Positions 24,755 through 33,533 of a DNA stretch of 64,000 nt are shown piece after piece. Both the position numbers and the translations under genes were made by a program. Location of the stretch: positions 1,550,001 through 1,614,000 of the forward strand of contig OY762938.1 in NCBI GenBank assembly GCA_963667075.1, in the 5' to 3' direction. Numbering within the stretch: the first letter of the stretch is position 1; each line of letters opens with the position of its first letter. The notes beneath the pieces are model-generated. The model had not been told where the DNA came from. It did no database searches and saw only the letters and a program-made list of their open reading frames with translations. This stretch comes from G963667075 sp963667075 (GTDB lineage Bacteria; Pseudomonadota; Alphaproteobacteria; Micavibrionales; Micavibrionaceae).

Positions 24755-25561
24755 ATGCGTATTCTGACTTGGAATATTAATTCGGTACGGCTTCGGGCCG
24801 GGCTTGTGTTGCGTCTTATGGCAGAGCACAAGCCGGATCTTCTCTGTTTGCAGGAAACAAAATCACCGGACGATAAATTTCCTTTTGAGATTTTTGCTGC
24901 GGCTGGTTATGCGCATATGCATGTGCATGGCATGAAAGGCTATAACGGTGTCGCTGTGTTGTCGCGCCTCCCGTTTGCGCGTACGGAGATTTACCATCGT
25001 GCCGGCAAAGAGGATTGCCGTCATATAGCCATTCATCTTGACCGTAAGGGTTTTGATAAACCCGTTGAGCTTCATTGCCTTTATGTGCCTGCAGGCGGAG
25101 ATGAGCCCGATCCCGCAGTGAATGAAAAGTTCGCACATAAACTTGCTTTTGTTGATGAAATGGCGAGATGGTTTAAGTCGCATTACGCGCCGCATGATCC
25201 TCTTATTGCGCTGGGCGATTTTAATATTGCACCAGAGGTGCAGGATGTCTGGTCTCATAAACAGCTTTTGAAAGTGGTGTCCCATACGCCTGTCGAGATT
25301 GAGAAGTGCAGGGTTATGAAGGAGTCTCTTAACTGGACGGATGTTTCCCGTCATTTTGTGCCATTGGACGAAAAATGCTATACATGGTGGTCTTACCGCA
25401 ATCGTGACTGGGAAAAATCAAACAGAGGGCGCAGGCTTGACCATATCTGGGTGACAGAACCTTTGACCCCCCATCTTACCGGACATCATATTGTAACGCA
25501 GGCCAGAAACTGGGAAAAACCCTCTGATCATGTTCCTGTTGTTGTAGATTTGGATATTTAG
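24755..25561 (+). CDS. Exodeoxyribonuclease III family AP endonuclease (first copy)
   Basis: A 268-residue Mg-dependent nuclease of the ExoIII/APE fold acting in base-excision repair. Motifs: MRILTWNINSVRLR, LCLQETKS (metal Glu), GYNGVAVLSR, ALGDFNIAPEVQDVW, and GRRLDHIWVT with SDHVPVVVD (catalytic His). Length is normal. The gene follows ybaB by 14 bases, so they are probably cotranscribed. A second ExoIII gene lies at 57986-58750; the two are clearly different sequences, so one may have a specialised role. Confidence 0.93.
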   Translation: MRILTWNINSVRLRAGLVLRLMAEHKPDLLCLQETKSPDDKFPFEIFAAAGYAHMHVHGMKGYNGVAVLSRLPFARTEIYHRAGKEDCRHIAIHLDRKGFDKPVELHCLYVPAGGDEPDPAVNEKFAHKLAFVDEMARWFKSHYAPHDPLIALGDFNIAPEVQDVWSHKQLLKVVSHTPVEIEKCRVMKESLNWTDVSRHFVPLDEKCYTWWSYRNRDWEKSNRGRRLDHIWVTEPLTPHLTGHHIVTQARNWEKPSDHVPVVVDLDI

Positions 25562-25577
25562 GTGTAGAAGTATAAGT

Positions 25578-25814
25578 ATGAAGTTTTTTGCTTTTCATGC
25601 CTGTCCTTATGAACTCTACCGCTGTAATATCGGTAGCAGCCAGCCTTTTTACCTGAATTATATTCTTAGATACGGCCATGCGGCAGAAACATGGCACCGA
25701 CTCGCACTGCGATGGTTTGAGATTTATGCTCCAAACTATGTCAGTATGCTGGAGCAGGAAATACCCGATGATCCAGAAAGTGTTGAACCAACGGATTTTT
25801 CCTGGCGGTTTTAG
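25578..25814 (+). CDS. Hypothetical 78-residue protein
   Basis: A short acidic protein, MKFFAFHACPYELYRCNIGS onward, with many aromatic residues (Phe, Tyr, Trp about one in six) and no membrane helix. It begins 16 bases after the exoIII stop with a weak aga-type ribosome binding site and is probably cotranscribed. No family is recognised. Position and sensible composition favour a real gene over a chance frame. Confidence 0.45.
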   Translation: MKFFAFHACPYELYRCNIGSSQPFYLNYILRYGHAAETWHRLALRWFEIYAPNYVSMLEQEIPDDPESVEPTDFSWRF

Positions 25815-25832
25815 AGTGGTTTTAGAGTGGTT

Positions 25833-27032
25833 TTAACTTAATGCTCTGACTTTCTTTTTACCGTTTGTGAACATAAGGGCAATCAGGATAGAGCCAATGC
25901 CGGTCTCAAAGGTGGCCAGAGCAAACAACGCCCAGCTAATATGAATTTCATCTGATATCCATCCAAAGACAGCACTGATCGGGATGAAAACCAGATTGAT
26001 CATCAGGCTGGCCGTGGATAATATCGTGGCCCTTCGTGCGGATGTGACACGGCTGTTTATTGCGTCTTGAACATGCGGCCATACGGTGCCATATAGCGCG
26101 TTTCCGGCCAGCAGTAATACAGGCACAGACCAGATCGAAATAAAACAGCTTGTCGTAAGGCAGACAAGGATGATAGTGAGCAACGCACCAGCCAGTACGA
26201 TACGGTGCGATATTTTATCGCTTATCAAATGACTGAAATGACTGCCCAGAGCGGCGGCAAAGAATCCGGCAGCCCCTAAAATCCCGAACCATTTTTCTGG
26301 CAGGTTTAATGCAACATAGTAAGGTTGCTGCGCAAACATCATCAGTTTTGTGGCTGAAAAAGCAAGGCAGGATAAACCGATGATTCCTGCAACCACTTTA
26401 TGGCCGTGTAGCGCGTAATGCATCGTGTCCAGCATATCCTTAAAAGGATTTTTCTGAGCATTTTCTTTTTCACGTGTGGGCTCCTGAAGGAAAAAAGTAA
26501 AAATAAATGTGATGATGTAGGCCCAGAGACTCAATAGAATAGGGAGATGGTGATCCAGTTCATACAGAAAACCCGCGGTAAATGAGCTACTGGCTAGCGC
26601 GTAAAAATTCAGGCTGGTGCGAAAGCCTTCCCGTTTTCTGTATTCTTTTTCTCGACCTTGTTCGAGCAGGGAATCGTATAAAATGGCATTCAATGTGCCG
26701 GAATGGAACGATACGCCGATGCCGAACAGAATTTGTGACAAAGTGGCATCAAAAGCACTATCTGCGATCAATAATATGAAGGTCGCAAGAACTAAAAAGA
26801 AAGAGCCGAAAAGCGCAGAATCTTTACGCCTGAAAATATCGGACAGCCAGCCACTTGGGATTTCCATTAAGACAATTGTCAGGCAAAAAGCGGCTTCTGT
26901 AATCATCATTTCAAAAAAGCCAATGCCGATTTCATCATGAAAATAGGGTAAAAGAATGGGAAGAAAGAAGCACAAGCCGTGCATTAGCATCATGGCATTC
27001 AATACTTTTATATTACGATTTGCGCGGTTCAT
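25833..27032 (-). CDS. Major facilitator superfamily transporter
   Basis: A 399-residue inner-membrane transporter with about twelve hydrophobic helices. The loop between helices 2 and 3 has the MFS signature in the form GWLSDIFRRKDSALFG, and the central cytoplasmic loop (about residues 195-210) is charged. The early sequence EIGIGFFEMMITEAAFCLTI resembles proton-coupled drug or unknown-solute exporters. It lies 27 bases downstream of a GNAT acetyltransferase gene on the same strand and may be in its operon. Substrate unknown. Confidence 0.9.
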   Translation of the reverse strand: MNRANRNIKVLNAMMLMHGLCFFLPILLPYFHDEIGIGFFEMMITEAAFCLTIVLMEIPSGWLSDIFRRKDSALFGSFFLVLATFILLIADSAFDATLSQILFGIGVSFHSGTLNAILYDSLLEQGREKEYRKREGFRTSLNFYALASSSFTAGFLYELDHHLPILLSLWAYIITFIFTFFLQEPTREKENAQKNPFKDMLDTMHYALHGHKVVAGIIGLSCLAFSATKLMMFAQQPYYVALNLPEKWFGILGAAGFFAAALGSHFSHLISDKISHRIVLAGALLTIILVCLTTSCFISIWSVPVLLLAGNALYGTVWPHVQDAINSRVTSARRATILSTASLMINLVFIPISAVFGWISDEIHISWALFALATFETGIGSILIALMFTNGKKKVRALS

Positions 27033-27059
27033 GGCTTTTTCTTTATTTTGTAAGCTCTT

Positions 27060-27671
27060 TTATTCGCCCCATTTGACATCTAGTTCAGGCAAGTTTTGCA
27101 TGTTTATGCGCGCATATTCATGCGTATTAACGACAGAGCTATCCGGCAGGGTTTGTGCTAATTTGCGTACCGCTTCTTTTTCAAAGCCGAGTTTTTCAAT
27201 GACACGGGCGGATTTGTTGTTGTCTTCTGCGTGCGTGATGGCCACACGATTGGCGTTTAATTCTTTAAAGGCATAGCGTATGAGCGCATTTGTGCTTTCT
27301 GTGGCATAGCCGTTTCCTTGCGCTGTTTCACGAACCCAGTACCCGATCTCGAAATTGCGGCTTTCCCAGTCAAAACGGTGCAGGCCTGTAAAGACAACAG
27401 CTTTGTTTGTTTCTTTTTCTGTGCCGAGCATCATAATATCTTCGCGCAAAATAAATTTGGCATGCTGTGTACGGGCTGTGACTTCATCTTCTTCAGCCGT
27501 TTTTATGCCGTCTTTTGTCCAAGGCATCCATTGATAAAGCTGGCACCATGTTTCTTTTTTTGCGTCGTGTATAGCTTGTCCGTCGCCTGTCGTTATGGGG
27601 CGCAAAATAAGGCGTGGCGTTATAATTGGCATAGGCAGGTCGATCAATACAGGGTTTTGTTCCTGGCTCAT
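27060..27671 (-). CDS. GNAT-family N-acetyltransferase (RimJ/RimL-like)
   Basis: A 203-residue acetyltransferase of the type acting on protein N-termini or small amines. TPRLILRPITTGDGQAIHDA is the usual start, and GYWVRETAQGNGYATESTNA contains the acetyl-CoA loop (QGNGYA). NANRVAITHAEDNNKSARVI followed by EKLGF completes the fold, and the tail SSVVNTHEYARINMQNL is typical of ribosomal-protein-type enzymes. It follows a second GNAT gene by five bases; the two probably form an operon with the MFS gene. Confidence 0.92.
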   Translation of the reverse strand: MSQEQNPVLIDLPMPIITPRLILRPITTGDGQAIHDAKKETWCQLYQWMPWTKDGIKTAEEDEVTARTQHAKFILREDIMMLGTEKETNKAVVFTGLHRFDWESRNFEIGYWVRETAQGNGYATESTNALIRYAFKELNANRVAITHAEDNNKSARVIEKLGFEKEAVRKLAQTLPDSSVVNTHEYARINMQNLPELDVKWGE

Positions 27672-27676
27672 TTTCT

Positions 27677-28087
27677 TTATGTCCTTCTTCTCGCTTTGAA
27701 TGTTTCTTTGTTTTCTTTAACAAAACCGGCTTTTTGCAGGATATATTGTGAGGCCAGATTGTGCTCTGGGGCTTTTGTGTGCACACAGACAAGGTCGAGT
27801 GTCTCAAAGGCGAACACTAAAACGGATTTTAGTATTTCTATCGCATAGCCTTTGCCATGATGATTTTTTTGAATCCAATATCCGCTTAAAGCGATGGGGC
27901 CGCATGATTGTTCTTCTATATGAAGTGTGACACCGCCAACGGGCTGTCCGGTTTCTTTGTCTTTGGCACAAATAGACAGGATGTTTTGGCTTTCTGCTTC
28001 TTCGTGTGCTTCTAAATGCAGTCTTTTTGTCTCAAGACATCCATTGTCTTTGAAATGCTTGAGCTCTTTTTTAAGTCTGAGTCTCAT
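27677..28087 (-). CDS. GNAT-family N-acetyltransferase
   Basis: A 136-residue acetyltransferase starting at the ATG at 28087, which is preceded by aaggagcaagggg; a longer frame to 28123 lacks a site. It shows ETKRLHLEAHEEAESQNILS, the acetyl-CoA loop in YWIQKNHHGKGYAIEILKSV, and NLASQYILQKAGFVKENKET. It is shorter than usual for RimJ-like enzymes, with a reduced N-terminal half, but the catalytic core is complete. First gene of the GNAT-GNAT-MFS run. Confidence 0.85.
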   Translation of the reverse strand: MRLRLKKELKHFKDNGCLETKRLHLEAHEEAESQNILSICAKDKETGQPVGGVTLHIEEQSCGPIALSGYWIQKNHHGKGYAIEILKSVLVFAFETLDLVCVHTKAPEHNLASQYILQKAGFVKENKETFKARRRT

Positions 28088-28197
28088 CCCCTTGCTCCTT
28101 TTTTTAAGGAGAAGACTGATCACATATGGGTTTTATCTTGTGGGATTTGAAATCAGCCTTCTGCGTTTTTGTTCAGGCTGATTTAAAGTGTTAAAAA

Positions 28198-28341
28198 CTA
28201 AAGTTCAGCCTTATGTCGTGATGGCTTCTGATAACGGGAATTCAGCATATCAAACGCGCACACAAAACCCGTCCCGCCCCACGCTGTGGTGCGAATAATC
28301 GAATGAGTTCTTGCTGCTGCGATAGAGATGCTGTTCATCAT
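28198..28341 (-). CDS. Possible 47-residue small protein
   Basis: Within a 417-base gap, a minus-strand frame reads MMNSISIAAARTHSIIRTTA followed by WGGTGFVCAFDMLNSRYQKP and ending HKAEL; it can be extended to an ATG at 28383. It has a mixed, protein-like composition and a basic end. A gaga-type ribosome binding site is weak. It would be transcribed away from the chorismate mutase gene. No family is firmly recognised, so it may be a small conserved peptide or chance. Confidence 0.3.
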   Translation of the reverse strand: MMNSISIAAARTHSIIRTTAWGGTGFVCAFDMLNSRYQKPSRHKAEL

Positions 28342-28504
28342 TATCTCAAAATTAGTTTTTATAATATTACTATAGGGAACCATATTTTTTTGTGCAGCGC
28401 AAGATGTTTTTGTAAAATGTGTATGGATTGCTGTATCATCCTCTTTTTCTGGACCTTGATACGATTTATTTCTATTCTGGACGAAGATAAAAGAGGACCC
28501 CTTT
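28342..28504 (+). promoter_or_regulatory. Leader region of the chorismate mutase-rsmB run
   Basis: This AT-rich stretch ends in the strong site aagaggacc before the chorismate mutase ATG. A block around 28395-28500 contains pyrimidine-rich segments but no convincing terminator, attenuator or riboswitch fold by eye. Promoters for the aromatic gene presumably lie here. Confidence 0.3.
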
Positions 28505-28807
28505 ATGGAAGCATTGAAACCCTTTCGTGAAAGAATTAATGTGCTGGATGATCAGATTGTGGACTTGTTGGTTGAGCGGTTTGATATTGTCCGGGACGTG
28601 GCTGACTTGAAAGCGCGTGAAAATATTGCTGTTGTTCAGTCTGATCGTGTGAAAGAAGTTGTTACACGTAACGTAGACAGAGCAAAGGCCAAAGGACTTG
28701 ATGCTGATCTGGTGCGGGATTTATATGTAAGAATAATTGATTACGCGCATGTCCTTGAAGGGGTGATTGCGCGTCAAAAAGCAGAAGAAGATGTCTTTGG
28801 AACTTGA
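28505..28807 (+). CDS. Chorismate mutase, AroQ type
   Basis: A 100-residue all-helical enzyme converting chorismate to prephenate for phenylalanine and tyrosine synthesis. The helices show the AroQ pattern: LKPFRERINVLDDQIVDLLVERFDIV with the Arg/Asp of helix 1, then VADLKARENIAVVQSDRVKEV and LYVRIIDYAHVLEGVIARQ. It is a monofunctional domain like the alphaproteobacterial free chorismate mutases. It overlaps the start of rsmB by 17 bases, an unusual pairing with an rRNA methyltransferase gene. Confidence 0.93.
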   Translation: MEALKPFRERINVLDDQIVDLLVERFDIVRDVADLKARENIAVVQSDRVKEVVTRNVDRAKAKGLDADLVRDLYVRIIDYAHVLEGVIARQKAEEDVFGT

Positions 28808-30164
28808 TAATTTAACAAATAATTCAAATGGTAAGTCAATAAACGATACAGAAACTGCTGCCGGTATGCTACAGGCCCGGGAGGCGGCACTGGATATTCT
28901 CTATAATGTGCTGGAGAAAAGCCGTCCTCTGGATCAGGTGCTTGAAAGTCATAAGGGGTTTTTATCTGTCTCCACGCGGGACAGGGCGTTTGTTCGTATG
29001 CTAACCACGACGACTATCCGCCGTCTCGGGCAAATTGATGATTTAATCAGAAGGGCTCTTAGTAAACCGGATCAGGTTATCAGTCCGCCCATGCTTCTTT
29101 ATATATTAAGGATCGGAGTGGCTCAGCTTGCTTTTATGAATACGCCAGATCATGCGGCTGTGAACACAAGCGTTGAACTTACCCAGCATCATAACATGAG
29201 CAAAAAGAAAGCTTTTGTGAATGGTGTCTTGCGGACCATTGCGCGTGAGGGGAAAAACTGGACGACGCGTCAGGATGTGCCACGTTTAAATACGCCTGAA
29301 TGGATTTTGAAACAGTGGATTGCAGATTATACACTTCGTGGTGCGATTGATATTGGTGAGGCTAATATGTCAGAAGGGCCGCTGGATGTGTCTGTGCGGG
29401 ATAAGGAAAGGCTCGAGCACTGGGCGGATCTTTTAAAAGCCTCTGTTTTGCCGACCGGTACGCTTCGCTGTCTCGAAAAAGGCGGGCTTATACAGGAAAA
29501 AGAAGGTTTTAAAGACGGGATGTGGTGGGTGCAGGATGCGTCTGCCGCTTTGCCTGTTAAGCTTTTTGGCGATGTGAGCGGTAAATTTGTGCTTGATTTG
29601 TGCGCAGCACCTGGTGGTAAAACGATGCAACTGGCGGCGGCCGGGGCTGATGTTCTGGCGCTGGATCGCTCACCGAACCGCGCTAAAAAAATAGAAGAAA
29701 ACTTAAAGCGTCTTCGGCTGGAAAATAACGTGCGGGTCGAGATTGCGGATGCGAGTGTCTGGTCCCCGAAAGAAGCACTTGAGTACATAATACTTGACGC
29801 GCCTTGTTCTGCTACGGGGACTTTGCGGCGTCATCCCGATGTGGTGTGGACCAAGACGGAAAAAGACATGTGGGCTCTTGTTGATATTCAGGCACGGCTT
29901 TTGAATAATGCGGTCGGCATGCTGGCCCCCGGCGGGACACTGATTTACTGTACCTGCTCTTTGCAAAAAGAAGAGGGAGAACGGCAAATCGAACGCCTTC
30001 TTCAGGATAATTCCGACATAAAAAGAAAGCCTGTTAGTTATGAAGAAGTCGGTCATATAAAGGCTTTCGTTAATGAAAACGGGGATGTTCGTGTTTTGCC
30101 ATATCATTTGGCAGCGCATGGTGGTATGGATGGCTTCTTTATTTCCAGACTGATTCGTGTATAA
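28791..30164 (+). CDS. rsmB: 16S rRNA (cytosine-967-C5) methyltransferase
   Basis: A 457-residue SAM-dependent enzyme. The N-terminal third is a NusB-like RNA-binding domain (AREAALDILYNVLEKSRPLD to RTIAREG). The methyltransferase domain has LDLCAAPGGKTMQLAAAGA (SAM site), the motif IV cysteine in ILDAPCSATGTLRRHPDV, and the catalytic cysteine in IYCTCSLQKEEGERQIE. The start is taken at 28791, inside the chorismate mutase gene, after agaagaag; a later ATG at 28866 would also keep the whole fold. In many alphaproteobacteria rsmB precedes a heparinase-like gene and purH; here rpe lies between and purH is absent. Confidence 0.95.
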   Translation: MSLELDNLTNNSNGKSINDTETAAGMLQAREAALDILYNVLEKSRPLDQVLESHKGFLSVSTRDRAFVRMLTTTTIRRLGQIDDLIRRALSKPDQVISPPMLLYILRIGVAQLAFMNTPDHAAVNTSVELTQHHNMSKKKAFVNGVLRTIAREGKNWTTRQDVPRLNTPEWILKQWIADYTLRGAIDIGEANMSEGPLDVSVRDKERLEHWADLLKASVLPTGTLRCLEKGGLIQEKEGFKDGMWWVQDASAALPVKLFGDVSGKFVLDLCAAPGGKTMQLAAAGADVLALDRSPNRAKKIEENLKRLRLENNVRVEIADASVWSPKEALEYIILDAPCSATGTLRRHPDVVWTKTEKDMWALVDIQARLLNNAVGMLAPGGTLIYCTCSLQKEEGERQIERLLQDNSDIKRKPVSYEEVGHIKAFVNENGDVRVLPYHLAAHGGMDGFFISRLIRV

Positions 30165-30256
30165 TGGGAGTATGTAGTGTTTTTATCTCTCTTGTGCTTT
30201 CTCTAAGCACTTGAATTCTTTTTCTTTTGTTCTATTTCATTTTCTCTAGAGCTATT

Positions 30257-30919
30257 ATGTCTGATCGAATCGTAAAAATTGCACCTTCTATATTGTCTGC
30301 CGATTTTTCTAAATTGGGAGAAGAAATTCGTGCGATTGATGCCGCCGGGGCTGATTGGATCCATGTGGATGTTATGGATGGCCATTATGTGCCGAATATT
30401 ACAATTGGGCCCGATGTTGTAAAAGATCTACGCCCTCATACAAACAGGGTTTTTGATGTTCATCTGATGATTTCTCCGGTTGACTCCTTTCTGGAGGCGT
30501 TTGCTAAAGCCGGGGCTGATATTATTACAGTGCATACGGAAGCCGGACCGCATGTGCATCGTACGTTGCAAAGGATTAAATCCTTGGGAAAAAAGGCCGG
30601 GGTTGCCTTGAATCCGGGGACGCCTGTTTCTGCGCTTTCCCATGTGATGGATATGGTGGATATGGTGCTGATTATGACGGTTAATCCTGGTTTTGGCGGA
30701 CAGTCTTTTATTCCGTTGCTTGAAAAAATAGCACAAGTGCGGGCTCTGATTACTGAACAGGGGCGCGATATAGATCTTCAGGTGGATGGCGGTATTACAC
30801 CGGAGACAGCGCGGCAGGTGATCACTGTAGGTGCAAATGTGCTGGTTGCTGGAACGTCTGTGTTTAAAGATGGGCCTGATGGCTATGCAAAGAATATCAA
30901 GGCGTTGAGAATAGGGTAG
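30257..30919 (+). CDS. rpe: Ribulose-phosphate 3-epimerase
   Basis: A 220-residue TIM-barrel enzyme interconverting ribulose-5-phosphate and xylulose-5-phosphate. Recognisable are KIAPSILSADFSKLGEEIRA, the metal ligands in DWIHVDVMDGHYVPNIT, VHLMISPVD, MTVNPGFGGQSFIP and DLQVDGGITPETA. The ATG at 30257 gives the normal family start MSDRIVKIAPS; the frame opens 30 bases earlier. It is followed four bases later by the heparinase-like gene, so they are coupled. Confidence 0.97.
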   Translation: MSDRIVKIAPSILSADFSKLGEEIRAIDAAGADWIHVDVMDGHYVPNITIGPDVVKDLRPHTNRVFDVHLMISPVDSFLEAFAKAGADIITVHTEAGPHVHRTLQRIKSLGKKAGVALNPGTPVSALSHVMDMVDMVLIMTVNPGFGGQSFIPLLEKIAQVRALITEQGRDIDLQVDGGITPETARQVITVGANVLVAGTSVFKDGPDGYAKNIKALRIG

Positions 30920-30922
30920 CGG

Positions 30923-32590
30923 GTGATGATGAATATTAATGACATCAAACAGACACCAATGGCTTTATTTGATCAGCTTCGCCACAAAGCGGGGTGTATG
31001 GCGTATAACACCATACTTTATAACTGGAGCCTTGGGGGGGGGCAGATTCCGGCATCATTGACCTGCTCTTTGCCTGATTTATGGACAGGGTCTGCTGAAA
31101 AAGGAAAACTGATTTGTCAGGGCGTCTTTGACTTGAATGGCGATCATCTGGAGCTGCGTGGTGAGTGCTGGGCACCTGTTGGCGTGTCTGAGGCCTGCCT
31201 GTCTCATTTACATGGGTTTTCATGGTTGCGTGATTTGCGCGCGTTAAGTGGTGATCAAGCACGGAAGCAGGCAAGGTCGCTGGTTGAGAGCTGGATCGCT
31301 CGCCATAGTGTCTGGGATGAGGTTTTCTGGCGTGCCGATATTTTAGGTGAGCGTCTATCTCACTGGATTCTGGCGCATGATTTCTTTTGTGCGAATGCCG
31401 ATGATAATTTTCAGTATGATTTCTATGCGCTTTTGATGCGTCAGGGACGGCATTTATCCCGTTCTTTGCCTGCTGGTTTAAACGGTCTGCCGCTTCTAAA
31501 GGCTATAAAAGGTTATGTGTTTGCAGGGCTTGTGCTGGAGGGGCGCGAGTCCTGGGTTATGCACGGGCTTGATTTATTCGTTGAAGAAATAGAAAAGCAG
31601 GTATTGCGTGATGGCGGACATGTGAGCCGTTCACCCGCGCAATTGTTAGAGGTTTTGACGATACTGGTTGAAATACGTGCCGCTTTGCGGGCGGCAAAGC
31701 TCCCAGTGCCGGCCAAAATTCAGCATGCGATAGACAGGGCTGTACCGGCTTTTCGGTTTTTCCGTTTTGCTGATAAGAAACTCGCGTTGTTTCATGGGAC
31801 GCAAGAAGGGGATCCTGTTTTTATGGATGCGGTTCAGAATCGTGCCAATGCACGGGGGAAGGTTTTGCAGTCTTTGCCTCAGACCGGTTTTGAGCGTGTA
31901 TCACAGGGACGTAGTCTTCTGCTTTTTGATACTGGCAAGGTGCCGGAACGGCAATATGATAAAAAATTCCATGCGTCTCCTTTGTCTTTTGAATTTGCGT
32001 ATGGAAAAGAGCGCATTTTTGTAAATTGTGGCTCGCATCCGATGCTTGATACGTGGCAAGATATGCTTCGTGGTACGGCTGCGCATAACGCGGCATTCTT
32101 GGACTTTCGGAACGCATATGAAATCAGGCAGGATGGACATGTGGGACGAAAGTCAAATCAGGTTTTAACAGTTCGGGATGAAAAGAAGGACTCTTGTCTT
32201 ATTGAAGGCTCTCATTCCGGGTATGTTTCTTTAAACGGTATAACACACAGACGCCGCCTGTTCTTAAATGAGCAGGGGCACGATTTAAGAGGGGAAGATA
32301 CACTCACATGCTCTATTGGTCTCAGCCGTCCGGTCGCGGTTTCAATTGCTTTCCACCTCCACCCACGAGTGCTTGTTTCTCTTATTCGGGATGGCAAAGA
32401 AGCACTCTTGCGCTTGCCGAGTGGTACGGGATGGCGTTTTTTCCATGCTGGGGGCCATTTGTCCCTGGAAAACAGCGTGTATCTCGGTGAGGGAAGTTCC
32501 CCCGTTAAAACAAAACAATTAATCCTCTATGGCACGATGGAGAGCGACTTTGCCCAGGTTAAATGGGCTCTGCAAAGAGAAGGGCTGTAG
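30923..32590 (+). CDS. Heparinase II/III family protein
   Basis: A 555-residue protein of the polysaccharide-lyase-like family found next to rsmB in many alphaproteobacteria. The N-terminal half is alpha/alpha-toroid-like (RDLRALSGDQARKQARSLVE, WLRDL), and the C-terminal half has the heparinase II/III beta-sandwich core with FEFAYGKERIFVNCGSHP, TAAHNAAFLDFRNAYE and HRRRLFLNEQGHDLRGEDTL. No signal peptide is seen. GTG at 30923 and ATGs at 30926 and 30929 are all possible starts. The natural substrate of this conserved group is unsettled; a cell-wall or capsule polysaccharide role is inferred. Confidence 0.88.
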   Translation: MMMNINDIKQTPMALFDQLRHKAGCMAYNTILYNWSLGGGQIPASLTCSLPDLWTGSAEKGKLICQGVFDLNGDHLELRGECWAPVGVSEACLSHLHGFSWLRDLRALSGDQARKQARSLVESWIARHSVWDEVFWRADILGERLSHWILAHDFFCANADDNFQYDFYALLMRQGRHLSRSLPAGLNGLPLLKAIKGYVFAGLVLEGRESWVMHGLDLFVEEIEKQVLRDGGHVSRSPAQLLEVLTILVEIRAALRAAKLPVPAKIQHAIDRAVPAFRFFRFADKKLALFHGTQEGDPVFMDAVQNRANARGKVLQSLPQTGFERVSQGRSLLLFDTGKVPERQYDKKFHASPLSFEFAYGKERIFVNCGSHPMLDTWQDMLRGTAAHNAAFLDFRNAYEIRQDGHVGRKSNQVLTVRDEKKDSCLIEGSHSGYVSLNGITHRRRLFLNEQGHDLRGEDTLTCSIGLSRPVAVSIAFHLHPRVLVSLIRDGKEALLRLPSGTGWRFFHAGGHLSLENSVYLGEGSSPVKTKQLILYGTMESDFAQVKWALQREGL

Positions 32591-32683
32591 CCACGGTTTT
32601 TTTTGTGATGTTTTTCCCTAATTTTGTGATATAGTTGCTTATAGTAGAGTTTATTGGTAACTAAAAAACATAGGGGGCTGGTG

Positions 32684-33511
32684 TTGTCTGATCATATACA
32701 TCATATGTATGAGTGCCTTTCTGCGTTTCAACATGAATTTCCGATAGAAGATATCAAAGCGTCTTATGCTCTTTTGGGTGCGCTTGAGCGTGAGCGTGTC
32801 AGCTTTAGGGTAGAGCCTTGGCACGTTCTTGATCATGCTGACACGAATTACCCCTCTCATGTTTGTGAGTTATTGTTTAATGCAGAGCCTGGGGAGCGTG
32901 AAAATCTTGATTTTGCCAAAGCGGATGCGTTATTTCGCCGTATTGGCTGTGGGCCGGATGTTGATACTCTGATTTTTAAGATTGCGCTGCCCAAGGCAAA
33001 AGCAGCAGATGTAGGGCCTGTTTCTGTCAATATCGGAACGGATTCTCTTATAAAACCTGTCTTTTGGGCGGATATCGAACCCGTATTAACGTTTTTTGGG
33101 CATGAAAATGTTGTGGTTGAGATACTGGAACATGACATGTCGTCTCATTCTGATTTGTCGGGGATGCTTGCGGCGCAGAAAAAAGGCGTTCGCATTGCCA
33201 TTGATGATTTTCAGCCCTGTGAAAGGGACTGGAAGCGGTTGTCTGTTGTTGGATCTTATTCTAATTTTGTGAAGCTCGATGGTAAATATTTAGAAGAGGT
33301 GGCCAATAATCCTGATGCGTTGCAGGAGACAATTCAGACGATCAAGCGGATGCTGCCTCAGGTGTCTCTTGTGGCTGAATGGGTTGATGATGTCGGTAAA
33401 GCCTGCTCGTTGCGTGAAAGATTTGGTATAGTGCATTTTCAGGGCAAAAGTTTGCCGCCTGCCGGTCATGATATTTATTCTCCGCGGAGATCATTTGATT
33501 TTGCCATCTAG
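32684..33511 (+). CDS. Divergent EAL-domain protein (possible c-di-GMP phosphodiesterase)
   Basis: A roughly 275-residue cytoplasmic protein with a stand-alone EAL-like fold. The family's QPI segment appears as VSFRVEPWHVL and the EAL motif as ELL (HVCELLF). The other catalytic positions look retained: Asn in PVSVNIGTDSL, Glu in VVVEILEHD, DDF in IAIDDFQP, Lys in FVKLDGKYL, Glu in VAEWVDD, Gln in VHFQGKSL. It lacks GGDEF, receiver or membrane segments. The start is unclear: TTG 32684 fits the aggggg site best, with GTG 32681 and ATG 32705 nearby. It is either an active enzyme of unusual motif or a c-di-GMP sensor. It lies 22 bases before radA. Confidence 0.75.
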   Translation: MSDHIHHMYECLSAFQHEFPIEDIKASYALLGALERERVSFRVEPWHVLDHADTNYPSHVCELLFNAEPGERENLDFAKADALFRRIGCGPDVDTLIFKIALPKAKAADVGPVSVNIGTDSLIKPVFWADIEPVLTFFGHENVVVEILEHDMSSHSDLSGMLAAQKKGVRIAIDDFQPCERDWKRLSVVGSYSNFVKLDGKYLEEVANNPDALQETIQTIKRMLPQVSLVAEWVDDVGKACSLRERFGIVHFQGKSLPPAGHDIYSPRRSFDFAI

Positions 33512-33533
33512 TGGTATTATCATCCTTTACACG

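Noticed and set aside
25808..25836. Short tandem duplication gtggttttaga
   Set aside because: Two to three imperfect copies at the end of a small gene; too short and unremarkable.
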